From the NCBI GenBank assembly GCA_045542595.1, contig JAZQLI010000002.1:74930-138929 (forward strand): 64,000 nt of DNA, read 5' to 3'. Positions 7,800 through 18,000 of the stretch are shown piece by piece (positions within the stretch are counted from its first letter, which is position 1; every line of letters begins with the position of its first letter). The notes beneath the pieces are model-generated. The model ran no database searches. It worked only from the letters and a program-made list of their open reading frames with translations, and was not told the origin of the DNA. Source of the stretch: Scatosoma sp045542595 (GTDB lineage: Bacteria; Bacillota; Clostridia; Christensenellales; Borkfalkiaceae). The translations under genes were made by a program, and so were the position numbers.

Positions 7800-9446
7800 T
7801 TAAATGCAAACGCAATAGAATAATACGGAAGCGAGCAAAAACATACCGACGGTAAGCAAAAGCACCCTATCTATCACGATAGACGCTTTACTTCCGTCCG
7901 TTTCCAACGTTTTCCGCACAAAAGCAATGGTGAGCCCCATAGCCAAAATCATAGGCATAATGTAACGGAAATCCATAGTGCAAGCATACGGCATTTTGAT
8001 GTAAAAATAGACTTCGGACAGCACTTGGGATTGCATAAACAAAAACACGAATAGTATATCCGTAAAAGAAATACCCGCACGTTTGAATATATTATCCCCT
8101 TTTTTACGACTTTTAAAATACAATACAATACTCCATACGACGCCTACCAACAACGCGGCGGCGGCAAAATAAGCAAAAACGGTTGCCGAAACGGCAAATC
8201 CTTCGCCTTGCCAGTATGCAAACTCTCCAAAAATGGACGAACGCAACGCATAATGGAATAAATAATAATTAAAATCAAAAGGTCGGCAATACAGCGAGCC
8301 GAAAAACTCCTTCGTGTCGAACGTAAAAATAAATCGTTCGAAAAAGCTATAATCCCCCGTGTAGAGCCTGTGATTGAGATTGGAAAATACGTGTCCGAAT
8401 TCCTGTCCGAAACTTTGATAGGCATACACCTGAAACCATAATCCGATAGGCGCGCAAATTACCAAAAACAGCACGTATTGCACAAGGATATAAACTAAGT
8501 AAATTTTATCCTGCTTTTTACAGAGTGCACAAACGAATTCGTAAATAAATATTCCTGCAATCGGTAAACATATCGTAGCCGCGGAAAGTTTGGTCATCAT
8601 ACCAAACCCCACTGCAAGGGCGCAGAGTGCAATCCAAAGGGGATTTTTACCGCATTTTTGCCATTTTAAAGCAAAATAAACGGCTAAAATTGCCAACATA
8701 AAGGACAGTGCGTCGTTGTTCAGCTGTCCCGAAATTTGCATATTTCTGGGATAAAAAATAACGAATGCCGACGCTACTATCTTGGTCTTTTCCGAAAAAT
8801 CAAACAACGACAATATTCTCACGGAAACAAACGCTACCGTAAAGGAATAGAACACGGATAATATTTGACAGCTTGCATACAAAAAATAACGCGTTTCGTC
8901 TACATACGCAGGTTTGGAAAAATCGAACGCCATAGGGAAATAATCGCCCAAGGAAAACGCATTTGTTAAAAAATCGGTAAGCCCTTGCATAAAATGCATA
9001 AACCCTGCCTGCACCATAGCGTTGAGCGGCGGATGATAAAATTGATAGACGTTAGAACCAGGCAACGCGCCCGTGGAGAATATCGTCCACGCGTACGCTT
9101 CGTGTCCGTCGAAATGCTTCGTCCAAGTATCGTATTGACGAGCCGACGCCGCCGTGTAGAGCATATATCCTACTCGTAAAATATAACCGGCTACCAGCAT
9201 CAAAACCAACAAACTTTTTGCGTTCAGCTTTCGCTGCCAACGCAAAACAATCCCTGCGAGCACGCACAAGAATAACCCCATCGCGACGAGCGTTTGCGCC
9301 ACGGTGCCGTTTCGATGAAAATCGATATACGGTTTTAACGTCAAAAACAAAACGAGTGTGAGAAGAAACACCCCAATGTACATCAACGCTACCAAAGCAT
9401 ACGAACGTATCTTTTCTTTCATTGTTTCCGTTTTTTGCGCAATCAT
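7800..9446 (-). CDS. Multi-spanning membrane glycosyltransferase, ArnT/PMT-like (GT-C fold)
   Basis: The 548-residue protein has about a dozen hydrophobic helices. A large loop after the second to third helix contains DTWTKHFDGHEAY and FYHPPLNAM, typical of lipid-linked-sugar-dependent GT-C transferases such as ArnT and protein O-mannosyltransferases, in which an acidic residue in the first loop is catalytic. The acceptor is unknown. The downstream GtrA-type flippase would supply the polyprenyl sugar and the upstream flavoprotein may make or modify it (inference). An AAGGA site precedes the ATG. Confidence 0.72.
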   Translation of the reverse strand: MIAQKTETMKEKIRSYALVALMYIGVFLLTLVLFLTLKPYIDFHRNGTVAQTLVAMGLFLCVLAGIVLRWQRKLNAKSLLVLMLVAGYILRVGYMLYTAASARQYDTWTKHFDGHEAYAWTIFSTGALPGSNVYQFYHPPLNAMVQAGFMHFMQGLTDFLTNAFSLGDYFPMAFDFSKPAYVDETRYFLYASCQILSVFYSFTVAFVSVRILSLFDFSEKTKIVASAFVIFYPRNMQISGQLNNDALSFMLAILAVYFALKWQKCGKNPLWIALCALAVGFGMMTKLSAATICLPIAGIFIYEFVCALCKKQDKIYLVYILVQYVLFLVICAPIGLWFQVYAYQSFGQEFGHVFSNLNHRLYTGDYSFFERFIFTFDTKEFFGSLYCRPFDFNYYLFHYALRSSIFGEFAYWQGEGFAVSATVFAYFAAAALLVGVVWSIVLYFKSRKKGDNIFKRAGISFTDILFVFLFMQSQVLSEVYFYIKMPYACTMDFRYIMPMILAMGLTIAFVRKTLETDGSKASIVIDRVLLLTVGMFLLASVLFYCVCI

Positions 9447-9457
9447 ACCTTTCCTTT

Positions 9458-11038
9458 TTATGCGTTCGCTTCCGCACTCTTCGTTTCGTGATACGACTTT
9501 TCAGTGTTCACGTTCCAAAGCGCCGTTTTATCCCTGTTGCCTTGTATAATATTTTCGCTTGCGACCATAGACGTTACCATCGAATGGTCCATATTGTTAT
9601 AACGGTGTTGCCCGTTTCTACCCACGCAATATAAATTTTCGAAGTCGTCTAAATATTGCCGTACTTCGTTAAAGCGCGCATAGCTGCCAAAATACGCAGG
9701 ATACGCCTTCTTTACGCGAATCAAGGTAGAATCTAACACGTCCGCCGCGCTTTCGATAACTCCTATTTTTACAAGTTCGTCTACGGCATTTTGGATAAAC
9801 GCGTCGTCGGGGCTTGTCCACATAGCGTCCCCTTCCGAACAAAAATATTCTAAGCCTACCCAAACGTTCGTTTCGGGGTTGTCTACCATATACGGCGACC
9901 AGTTGTTGAAAATTTGAATACGCCCCAAGCGAACGTCCCTATCTTGCACGTATATCCAACAATCGGGCACAATCCCCCCAAGCGTTTTGAATTTGGTTTT
10001 GTTTTTAACTTTTAATCCTTTCAAAAGCAATCCTACCGTCATAAAATCGCGATAGGGCAACGACGTCGCAATTTCATAAACGTTTTTAGGCGTAACGTCT
10101 TCGCCTATTGCTTCTATTAAATCTTTGATGGGCATAGATGAAATAAATTCTTCGCCGATATATTCCGTTTCCGTGCCGTTGGTATCCACTGCTATTACCG
10201 AACGGATTTTTCCGTCCGCAACGCATATACGTTTTACCGTTTGCCCAAGATGCAGTTCGCCACCGAGTGCAACAATTTCTTCCGCCATTTTTTCATATAA
10301 CTGTCCCGGGCCTTTTTTGGGGTAGATGAACTGTTCAATTAAACTCGTTTCCGTTTCCCTTTGATTTTTATGGAAAATTTTCCCAAACGCGTTTTTAATT
10401 GCCTTGGATACGGAAAGCCCCTTTACTCTTTGTGCGCCCCATTCCGCCGAAATATCGCGCGGATGGACTCCCCAAAGTTTTTCCGTATAATCTTCGAAAA
10501 ACATTGCATACAGCGGTTTGCCAAATCGGTTAATATAGAAATTTTCCAAATTGCTTTCTTCCCGTTTGTGTATACAACTTCCCAAATACCCAAACCCTGC
10601 TTTCATAGTAGAGAGAAAGCCCATATTAGCAAACGTTTGCACTTTTAAAGAAATAGGATAATCGAAAAATTTACGCTTGTATATAATTCGCGAAACGCGG
10701 TCGCGCACCAACATAACTTCGTCCGTTTGTTCGGGATTAGGCCCGTTTTCCTGTAAAGGCTTTTCTCTACCCAAAAGCAAATCGTCTTTTGCAGGCGCGC
10801 CTTGCACGGGCAGCATTTTCGTCCAAAGCGCGGTTACTCTGTCGTCTTTGGAGAAAAAACGATGTCCGCCTATATCCATACGATTCCCTTTATACGTTGC
10901 CGTACGTGAAATACCGCCTACAAAATTTTCCGCTTCTAAAATAATGGGCTGTACTTCCTTTGACTTTGTCAATAATTCGTATGCGGCGGTAAGACCGGCA
11001 GGTCCAGCCCCGATAATGACAACTTTCTTTTTATTCAT
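9458..11038 (-). CDS. FAD-dependent oxidoreductase, UDP-galactopyranose-mutase/protoporphyrinogen-oxidase-like superfamily
   Basis: The 526-residue protein opens with the dinucleotide-binding motif VVIIGAGPAGLTAAYELL (about 5-22) followed by the acidic ribose-binding residue and VGGISRT, then a MDIGGHRFFSKD block and a C-terminal FAD-contact region. This architecture is shared by amine oxidase-like and Glf-like flavoproteins that usually sit in polysaccharide loci. The exact substrate cannot be told; the operon with a GT-C transferase and GtrA argues for sugar or lipid-linked-sugar chemistry rather than heme synthesis. It is the first gene of the operon, served by the promoter at 11069-11097. 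Confidence 0.75.
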   Translation of the reverse strand: MNKKKVVIIGAGPAGLTAAYELLTKSKEVQPIILEAENFVGGISRTATYKGNRMDIGGHRFFSKDDRVTALWTKMLPVQGAPAKDDLLLGREKPLQENGPNPEQTDEVMLVRDRVSRIIYKRKFFDYPISLKVQTFANMGFLSTMKAGFGYLGSCIHKREESNLENFYINRFGKPLYAMFFEDYTEKLWGVHPRDISAEWGAQRVKGLSVSKAIKNAFGKIFHKNQRETETSLIEQFIYPKKGPGQLYEKMAEEIVALGGELHLGQTVKRICVADGKIRSVIAVDTNGTETEYIGEEFISSMPIKDLIEAIGEDVTPKNVYEIATSLPYRDFMTVGLLLKGLKVKNKTKFKTLGGIVPDCWIYVQDRDVRLGRIQIFNNWSPYMVDNPETNVWVGLEYFCSEGDAMWTSPDDAFIQNAVDELVKIGVIESAADVLDSTLIRVKKAYPAYFGSYARFNEVRQYLDDFENLYCVGRNGQHRYNNMDHSMVTSMVASENIIQGNRDKTALWNVNTEKSYHETKSAEANA

Positions 11039-11068
11039 AACGTGCTCCCGTTTTTCTATACTGCTTTC

Positions 11069-11097
11069 ATTATACTACGCCAAGCTTGAAAAGTCAA
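11069..11097 (-). promoter_or_regulatory. Sigma-A promoter of the glycosylation operon
   Basis: Minus-strand TTGACT, 17-bp spacer, TATAAT, about 30 bp before the oxidoreductase ATG. Confidence 0.9.
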
Positions 11098-11215
11098 TAA
11101 AAAAAGGAAAATTCCCTTATCTTCAAAGCGTTTAGCGTTGGACGTTTCATCTCGTACACGGTGCGCTTGTTTTGCATTCAACGCATACCTGGTATGGGTG
11201 TTTTGTCGGTTATAA

Positions 11216-11254
11216 AAAGCAAGCAGCCTTTGCCGTTTACCGCAAAGGCTGCTT
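11216..11254 (-). terminator. Terminator of rpoBC operon
   Basis: The 13-bp stem AAGCAGCCTTTGC / GCAAAGGCTGCTT is followed on the minus strand by GCTTTTT, just after the rpoC stop. Confidence 0.92.
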
Positions 11255-11263
11255 ATTGTTTGA

Positions 11264-14200
11264 TTAAGCGTTTTCTTCCACTGCTTCTTCCGCAGGTTCG
11301 GTCGCTTCGTTTGCAGCAACGTAGCTACCTACGTATTGCGGCATAACGTTTTTATACGACTTTGTACCCGTACCAGCAGGAATGAGTTTACCGATAATAA
11401 CGTTTTCCTTAAGACCTACGAGATAATCGCGCTTGGTGCGGATAGCCGCTTCGGTAAGCACACGCGACGTTTCTTGGAAGGACGCCGCCGAAAGGAAGCT
11501 GTCGGTTGCAAGCGCGGCTTTGGTAATACCCAAAAGCACACGTTTTGCAAGGGCAGGTCTGCCGCCGTTTGCCATCGCTTTTGCACTTTCGTCTTGGAAG
11601 GTAACCATATCCACAAGCTCGCCAGGTAACAGGTTCGTATCCCCTGCGCTTTCTACGCGAACTTTCTTGAGCATTTGACGAACGATAATTTCAACGTGTT
11701 TATCGTTGATTTCAACGCCTTGCGAACGGTATACGGACTGTACTTGTTCCAAGATATAATCTTGCACGCCTTTCACACCTTGTACGCGGAGAATGTCTTG
11801 AGGGTATACGCTACCTGCGTTAAGCAATACGCCAGGCGTAACCTTTTCGCCTTCTTTTACCTTAATTTCAGCATTGAACGCAAGCAAGTATTCTTTCTTG
11901 AGTTCGCCCGTTGCTTCGTCCATAATCTTGATGCGCTTACTGCCGTCGGAATCGTCAATGGAAACGATACCTTCCACTTCACAAATGGTAGCAACGCCCT
12001 TGGGTTTACGCACTTCGAACAATTCTTCTACACGGGGCAAACCTTGCGTGATGTCCCCCGTAGCGGCGATACCGCCCGTGTGGAACGTACGCATAGTAAG
12101 CTGCGTACCGGGTTCACCGATAGATTGCGCTGCGATAGTACCAACTGCTTCGCCCACTTGTACAGGGAGCGTCGTAGCCATATTTTTACCGTAGCACTTC
12201 GCGCATACGCCGAACTTGGCCGAACAAGCAAAGATGCTTCTAATAGAAACTTCGGTAAGCCCTGCCGCCATGATAGCATCCGCTTCTTTCTCGTCGATAA
12301 ATTGATTCATACCGACAAGCACTTCGCCCGTTGCAGGGTTTACGATATCTTCCGCTGCAAATCTACCTAAAATTCTCGATTTCAAGCCTTCGATTTCCTT
12401 GCCGACGGTATCGTAAATAGCTTTAACTTTCATACCTTGCGGCTTTCTACCTACGCAGCAATCATCTTCCCGAACGATAATTTCGTGAGATACGTCTACA
12501 AGACGACGGGTAAGATAACCGGAGTCCGCCGTTTTCAAAGCGGTATCGGTTAAACCTTTACGGCCACCGTGCGAAGAAATGAAGTATTCGAGAACGGACA
12601 AGCCGTTTCTAAAGCACGATTTAACGGGAACTTCAATCTTTTTACCTTGCGGGTTAACCATTAGACCACGCATACCTGCAAGCTGCTTAATTTGGTCGAT
12701 AGAGCCACGCGCACCAGAGTCCGCCATCATCCAAATAGGATTGAACTTATCTTCTTCGCCTTGCTTTTTCAACAAGTTTGCCACTTGTTCGGTTGCCGAA
12801 TCCCATTGCGCGATAACCGCGCCGTAACGTTCTTCTTCGTTGAGTAAACCACGCGCGTATTTCTTCGCGATTTTGCCTACTTCCTTTTCCGCGTTTTCTA
12901 CGATTTCTTCCTTTTCAGGGGGAATTTTCATATCGAATACGGACGTCGTCAAAGCGGCAAGCGTAGAGTATTTATAACCCCTTTCTTTCATAGCGTCCAA
13001 AACGTAGGAAGCTTTCGGCGCTTTACCCGTTCTGAACGACGCTTCAACGATACGCGACAAGTGCTTCTTGCCGATAGCACGCGCCTTGCCGATAAATTCG
13101 GTATCGAGTTCCAAACGCAAATACGCTTCGGGGGTTTCACGTTTTACAAATCCCAAATCTTGAGGTAAGCCTTCGTTGTAAATCAAACGGCCGATAGTCG
13201 TTTTGATAACACCGATAACTTCGCGTTTGCCCGTCTTTTGATTAAGACGCACTTCCGCCCATTTGATAGGCGTTTCTCCGTCCTTGTTTTCCACAGGGCA
13301 ACGGTAAGGCAAAGGCAAATCGTCAAATTTCCCTTCGGGGAGTTCAACTACACGCTTGAGATACATTTCGTCCTGTTCGTGTGCAATTTTGTTTTGGTAT
13401 GCCAAAATTGCTTCGTTTTCGGACGAGTATACGGGCGGAATATACACTTCGCCGTCTTCACAGGGACGACCTTGCGAATCGTATTTCTTACCTTCTTCTT
13501 GACGCTTAATGGTTAAGCAGTATGCGCCGATAATCATATCTTGCGTGGGCGACATTACCGATTTACCGTCGGCAAGTTTCAAAATGTTGTTTGCCGAAAG
13601 CATCAAAAATCTTGCTTCCGCTTGCGCTTCTACACTCAAGGGAAGGTGTACAGCCATTTGGTCGCCGTCGAAGTCGGCGTTGAACGGTCCGCAGACAAGG
13701 GGAGAAATTTTAATTGCTCTACCTTCGATAAGCACGGGTTCAAACGCTTGAATGGACAAACGGTGCAACGTGGGTGCACGGTTCAAAAGTACGGGATGGT
13801 CCTTAATAACGTCTTCCAAAACGTTCCAAACCATATCCTTACCGCGTTCTACCGCGCGTTTTGCCGTTTTAATGTTGTGGCATTGACCGCTTTCTACAAG
13901 GCGCTTCATAATAAACGGCTTGAAGAGTTCGATTGCCATTTCCTTAGGCAAACCGCATTGATAGATTTTGAGTTCCGGGCCTACGACGATAACCGAACGA
14001 CCAGAATAGTCTACACGTTTACCCAAAAGGTTTTGACGGAAACGGCCTTGCTTACCGCGAAGCATTGCGGAAAGGGATTTCAAATCGCGATTAGAAGGAC
14101 CGGACAACGCCTTGCCTCTTCTGCCGTTATCCACAAGCGCGTCTACCGCTTCTTGCAACATACGTTTTTCGTTTTTGATGATCATATCGGGTGCGCCGAT

Positions 14201-15052
14201 TTCCATCATCTTCTTCAAACGGTTGTTACGGTTGATAACACGACGGTACAAATCGTTCAAGTCTGACGTGGCAAATCTACCGCCGTCGAGTTGTACCATA
14301 GGACGGATATCGGGCGGAATAACGGGAAGTACCGTCAAAATCATCCATTCGGGACGGTTACCGCTCTTGCGGAACGATTCGATAACTTCCAAACGTTTAA
14401 TCGCTTTAATTGCCTTTTGGCTAGGACCTTTTGCTGCGTTCAAGCCTTCGTCCAAAGCCTTTTTACATTCTTCACTTTCCTTTTCAAGGTTAACTGCCAT
14501 CAACAGTTCGCGAATGGACTCTGCACCCATACCCACTTTCAAGCCGGTAACGGACGCGTCGCCGTATCTTTCTTCGATATCGCGGAGTTGTTTATCGGTG
14601 ATGACTTGCTTGTATTCAAGCTCTTCCACGCTACCGGGATTGATAACCACGTACGAAGCGAAATAGATAACTTGTTCTAATTGCTTCGGGCTCATATTCA
14701 AAAGCAAACCGATTTTGGACGGTACGCCCTTGAAATACCAGATATGCGAAACGGGCGCAGCGAGTTCGATATGCCCCATTCTTTCACGACGGACTTTCGA
14801 ACGCGTAATTTCAACGCCGCACTTTTCGCAAACGTGCCCTTTATATTTTACTCTTTTATATTTACCGCAATGACATTCCCAATCCTTCATCGGCCCGAAA
14901 ATCTTTTCGCAGAACAAGCCGTCTTTTTCGGGTTTTTGGGTACGGTAGTTAATCGTTTCGGGTTTGGTAACTTCCCCGTACGACCATTCTCTGATTTTTT
15001 CAGGAGATGCAATGCTGATTTGAATGGAATTGAAATCGTTTAATTCGTACAT
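11264..15052 (-). CDS. rpoC: RNA polymerase beta' subunit
   Basis: The 1262-residue subunit carries the N-terminal zinc site (Cys60, Cys62, Cys75, Cys78), the bridge to the active centre with NADFDGDQM at about residues 457-465 holding the catalytic Mg, and the trigger-loop region QLTMRTFHTGG. It is some 60 residues longer than the B. subtilis protein, with a short acidic Glu/Ala-rich tail (TEPAEEAVEENA). The AAGGAGG site of rpoC overlaps the rpoB stop region, 12 bp between genes, so the two are tightly coupled. Confidence 0.99.
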   Translation of the reverse strand: MYELNDFNSIQISIASPEKIREWSYGEVTKPETINYRTQKPEKDGLFCEKIFGPMKDWECHCGKYKRVKYKGHVCEKCGVEITRSKVRRERMGHIELAAPVSHIWYFKGVPSKIGLLLNMSPKQLEQVIYFASYVVINPGSVEELEYKQVITDKQLRDIEERYGDASVTGLKVGMGAESIRELLMAVNLEKESEECKKALDEGLNAAKGPSQKAIKAIKRLEVIESFRKSGNRPEWMILTVLPVIPPDIRPMVQLDGGRFATSDLNDLYRRVINRNNRLKKMMEIGAPDMIIKNEKRMLQEAVDALVDNGRRGKALSGPSNRDLKSLSAMLRGKQGRFRQNLLGKRVDYSGRSVIVVGPELKIYQCGLPKEMAIELFKPFIMKRLVESGQCHNIKTAKRAVERGKDMVWNVLEDVIKDHPVLLNRAPTLHRLSIQAFEPVLIEGRAIKISPLVCGPFNADFDGDQMAVHLPLSVEAQAEARFLMLSANNILKLADGKSVMSPTQDMIIGAYCLTIKRQEEGKKYDSQGRPCEDGEVYIPPVYSSENEAILAYQNKIAHEQDEMYLKRVVELPEGKFDDLPLPYRCPVENKDGETPIKWAEVRLNQKTGKREVIGVIKTTIGRLIYNEGLPQDLGFVKRETPEAYLRLELDTEFIGKARAIGKKHLSRIVEASFRTGKAPKASYVLDAMKERGYKYSTLAALTTSVFDMKIPPEKEEIVENAEKEVGKIAKKYARGLLNEEERYGAVIAQWDSATEQVANLLKKQGEEDKFNPIWMMADSGARGSIDQIKQLAGMRGLMVNPQGKKIEVPVKSCFRNGLSVLEYFISSHGGRKGLTDTALKTADSGYLTRRLVDVSHEIIVREDDCCVGRKPQGMKVKAIYDTVGKEIEGLKSRILGRFAAEDIVNPATGEVLVGMNQFIDEKEADAIMAAGLTEVSIRSIFACSAKFGVCAKCYGKNMATTLPVQVGEAVGTIAAQSIGEPGTQLTMRTFHTGGIAATGDITQGLPRVEELFEVRKPKGVATICEVEGIVSIDDSDGSKRIKIMDEATGELKKEYLLAFNAEIKVKEGEKVTPGVLLNAGSVYPQDILRVQGVKGVQDYILEQVQSVYRSQGVEINDKHVEIIVRQMLKKVRVESAGDTNLLPGELVDMVTFQDESAKAMANGGRPALAKRVLLGITKAALATDSFLSAASFQETSRVLTEAAIRTKRDYLVGLKENVIIGKLIPAGTGTKSYKNVMPQYVGSYVAANEATEPAEEAVEENA

Positions 15053-15064
15053 AGTATTACCTCC

Positions 15065-18000
15065 TTATTCTTCATCGCCGAAGTCTTCGTCGTCTTCGTC
15101 TTCAAACAGTTTGCCAAAGCCGAACGTATCGTCGTCTTCGTCTTCAAACGCTTCGTCTTCTTCCGCGTTATCCGAAGTGAAACCGTCTTCTTCATCGTCT
15201 TCTTCGTCTTCGAAAATAGACTTCACGTCGAATTCTTCTTCGTCGTCTTCGTCGTCGCCTTCGTCTACGTTGAAGTCGATTTCTTCCAGTTCTTCTTCCT
15301 TCAAGCTATCGATACGGCTTGCCGCGTTATCCGCCGCTTCCTCTTCTTCCTCGAATTCGCGAATGATGAGTTCGTCGCCCGATTCGGTAAGCACTTTCAC
15401 ATCAAGCGCCAAGCTTTGCAATTCTTTCAAGAGCACCTTAAATGCTTCGGGAATGCCCGGTTCGGAAATGTTTTCGCCGCGAACGATAGATTCGTACGTC
15501 TTCACACGACCTACTACGTCGTCCGATTTTACGGTAAGGATTTCTTGCAAGATGTGCGCCGCGCCGTATGCTTCCAGCGCCCAAACTTCCATTTCACCAA
15601 AACGTTGACCGCCGAATTGCGCTTTACCGCCCAAAGGCTGTTGCGTTACCAAGCTGTAAGGCCCGATAGCACGCGCGTGAATTTTATCGTCAACAAGGTG
15701 GATAAGCTTAATCATATATTGTACGCCGATAGTAACGCGGTTTTCAAACGCTTCACCCGTTCTACCGTCGAACACTTGGAACTTACCGTCGACGTTGCCG
15801 TCGGGGTTCAACAAGTTGTTTTCACGGAACATCGTTTCCAAATCTTTTTCCGTCGCGCCGTCGAATACGGGAGTAGCAATCTTCCAACCGAGTTGTTTAC
15901 ATACGTAACCAAGGTGCACTTCAAGTACCTGACCGATATTCATACGCGAAGGAACGCCCAAGGGGTTGAGCAAAATTTGCAAAGGCGTACCGTCGGCAAG
16001 GAAAGGCATATCCGCTTGCGAAAGCACGCGGGAAATAACGCCCTTATTACCATGGCGGCCTGCCATCTTGTCGCCCACTTGAATTTTACGTTTTTGCGCG
16101 ATATATACGCGAACGAGTTTATTTACGCCCGGTTCAAGTTCGTCTTTGTTCTCACGGGTGAATACTTTAACGTCTACAACGACACCGCCTTCACCGTGGG
16201 GAACTTTCAAGGAAGTATCTCTTACTTCTCTCGATTTTTCACCGAAGATTGCGCGGAGCAATCTTTCTTCGGGCGTAAGTTCCGCTTCGCCCTTAGGCGA
16301 AACTTTACCAACGAGAATATCGCCGCTGGAAATTTCCGCACCGATACGGATAATACCGTCTTCGTCCAAATCTTTCAAAGCGTCGTCGCCTACGTTAGGG
16401 ATATCACGCGTAATTTCTTCAGGACCGAGTTTGGTATCTCTCGCTTCCGTTTCGTATTCTTCAATGTGAATGGACGTGAACACGTCGTCTTGCACCAACT
16501 TTTCGGAGAGCAAGATAGCGTCTTCATAGTTGTAGCCTTCCCATTCCATATAGCCGATAAGAATGTTTTTACCGAGTGCTAATTCCCCATTGTTGGTGGA
16601 AGGCCCGTCGGCGATAATTTCGCCTTTCGCCACTCTGTCGCCCGTCGAAACGATAGGACGTTGATTTAAGCACGTACCTGCGTTGGAACGTTCGAATTTC
16701 TTCAAAGGATATTCGGTAATATTGCCGTCGTCTTCACGGATTTTAATGCAGTTAGACGCACAACCTACCACAACGCCGGCTTCTTTCGCCGTTACGATAA
16801 CGCCCGAATATTGCGCGATAGAACTTTCAATACCCGTTGCTACGATAGCCGATTCCGTCTTCAAAAGGGGCACGGCTTGACGTTGCATGTTCGAGCCCAT
16901 CAACGCACGGTTGGTATCGTCGTTTTCAAGGAAAGGAATAAGCGCCGCCGCAACCGAAACAAGCTGCTTGGGCGAAACGTCCATATAGTCCATCTTTTCA
17001 CGGGGCATTTCGGTAATGTCGTTTTGATGACGGCAACCTACGCGCTCGTTGATAAACTTACCTTCTTCGTCCAACGGTTCGTTGGCTTGCGCTACGATAT
17101 ATTTGTCTTCTTCGTCCGCCGTAAGATAGTCTACGTGCGTGGTAACCACACCCGTGTCTTTATCTACTCTTCTATACGGACTCATAATAAAGCCGTATTC
17201 GTTTACGCGTGCAAACGTAGCAAGCGACGTAATAAGACCGATATTTTGACCTTCAGGCGTTTCGATAGGACACATACGACCGTAATGGGTATGGTGAATA
17301 TCACGCACTTCGAAGGTGGCTCTATCACGGTTCAAACCGCCAGGACCGAGCGCGGAGAGTTTACGCTTGTGCGTAAGTTCTGCAATGGGGTTGGTTTGGT
17401 CCATAAATTGCGACAACTGCGACGAGCCGAAGAATTCACGGATGACCGCCGATACGGGACGGATATTGATAAGGGCAGACGGCGTAATTTCCATAGGGTC
17501 TTGCGTGGCCATTCTTTCCTTAATCAATCTTTCCAAACGCGCGATACCCACGCGGAGTTGGTTTTGTAACAATTCGCCTACCGAGCGAACACGACGGTTG
17601 CCCAAGTGGTCGATATTATCAATCGTACCGATACCGTACTTCAAATCAAGGTTGGTGGAAATGGACGCAACGATATCGTCTACGGTTACGTGCTTATGGC
17701 AAAGCTTGTCGATAAGCGGACGCATTTCCTTCTTTTGCGCCTTGGTAGGAACGGGATGTTCGCTGAACAAAATTTCGTGGAAGAGCTTACAAGCCGCAAC
17801 AAATTTACGGCGGTTATCCCTTCTCTTTTCTCTGTTTTTCGTTTCTTCGGGTTTTTCATCCGGTTCTTCCGCTTTTTCTTGCGTGTAGTAAAGCGCGTTG
17901 ATATCGTCGATATATTTTTCCGCAACTTCTTCTACGCTCAACGTAGCGCATTCTTCCGCGAGAAGCTTAGAGAATTTATAGTTGGGATAATATACGGTGG

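Noticed and set aside
11056..11263. ORF between rpoC and the oxidoreductase gene (87 codons, minus strand)
   Set aside because: It overlaps the rpoC terminator and the operon promoter and has no ribosome site.
15024..15608. Ser-rich 194-codon plus-strand ORF
   Set aside because: It is the antisense of the acidic RpoB tail; GAA/GAC codons read in reverse give Ser codons.
15416..16582. 388-codon ORF antisense to rpoB, and many other long plus-strand ORFs over minus-strand genes
   Set aside because: They mirror well-identified genes, have no ribosome sites, and show the amino-acid bias of an antisense frame (Phe, Arg, Val rich).
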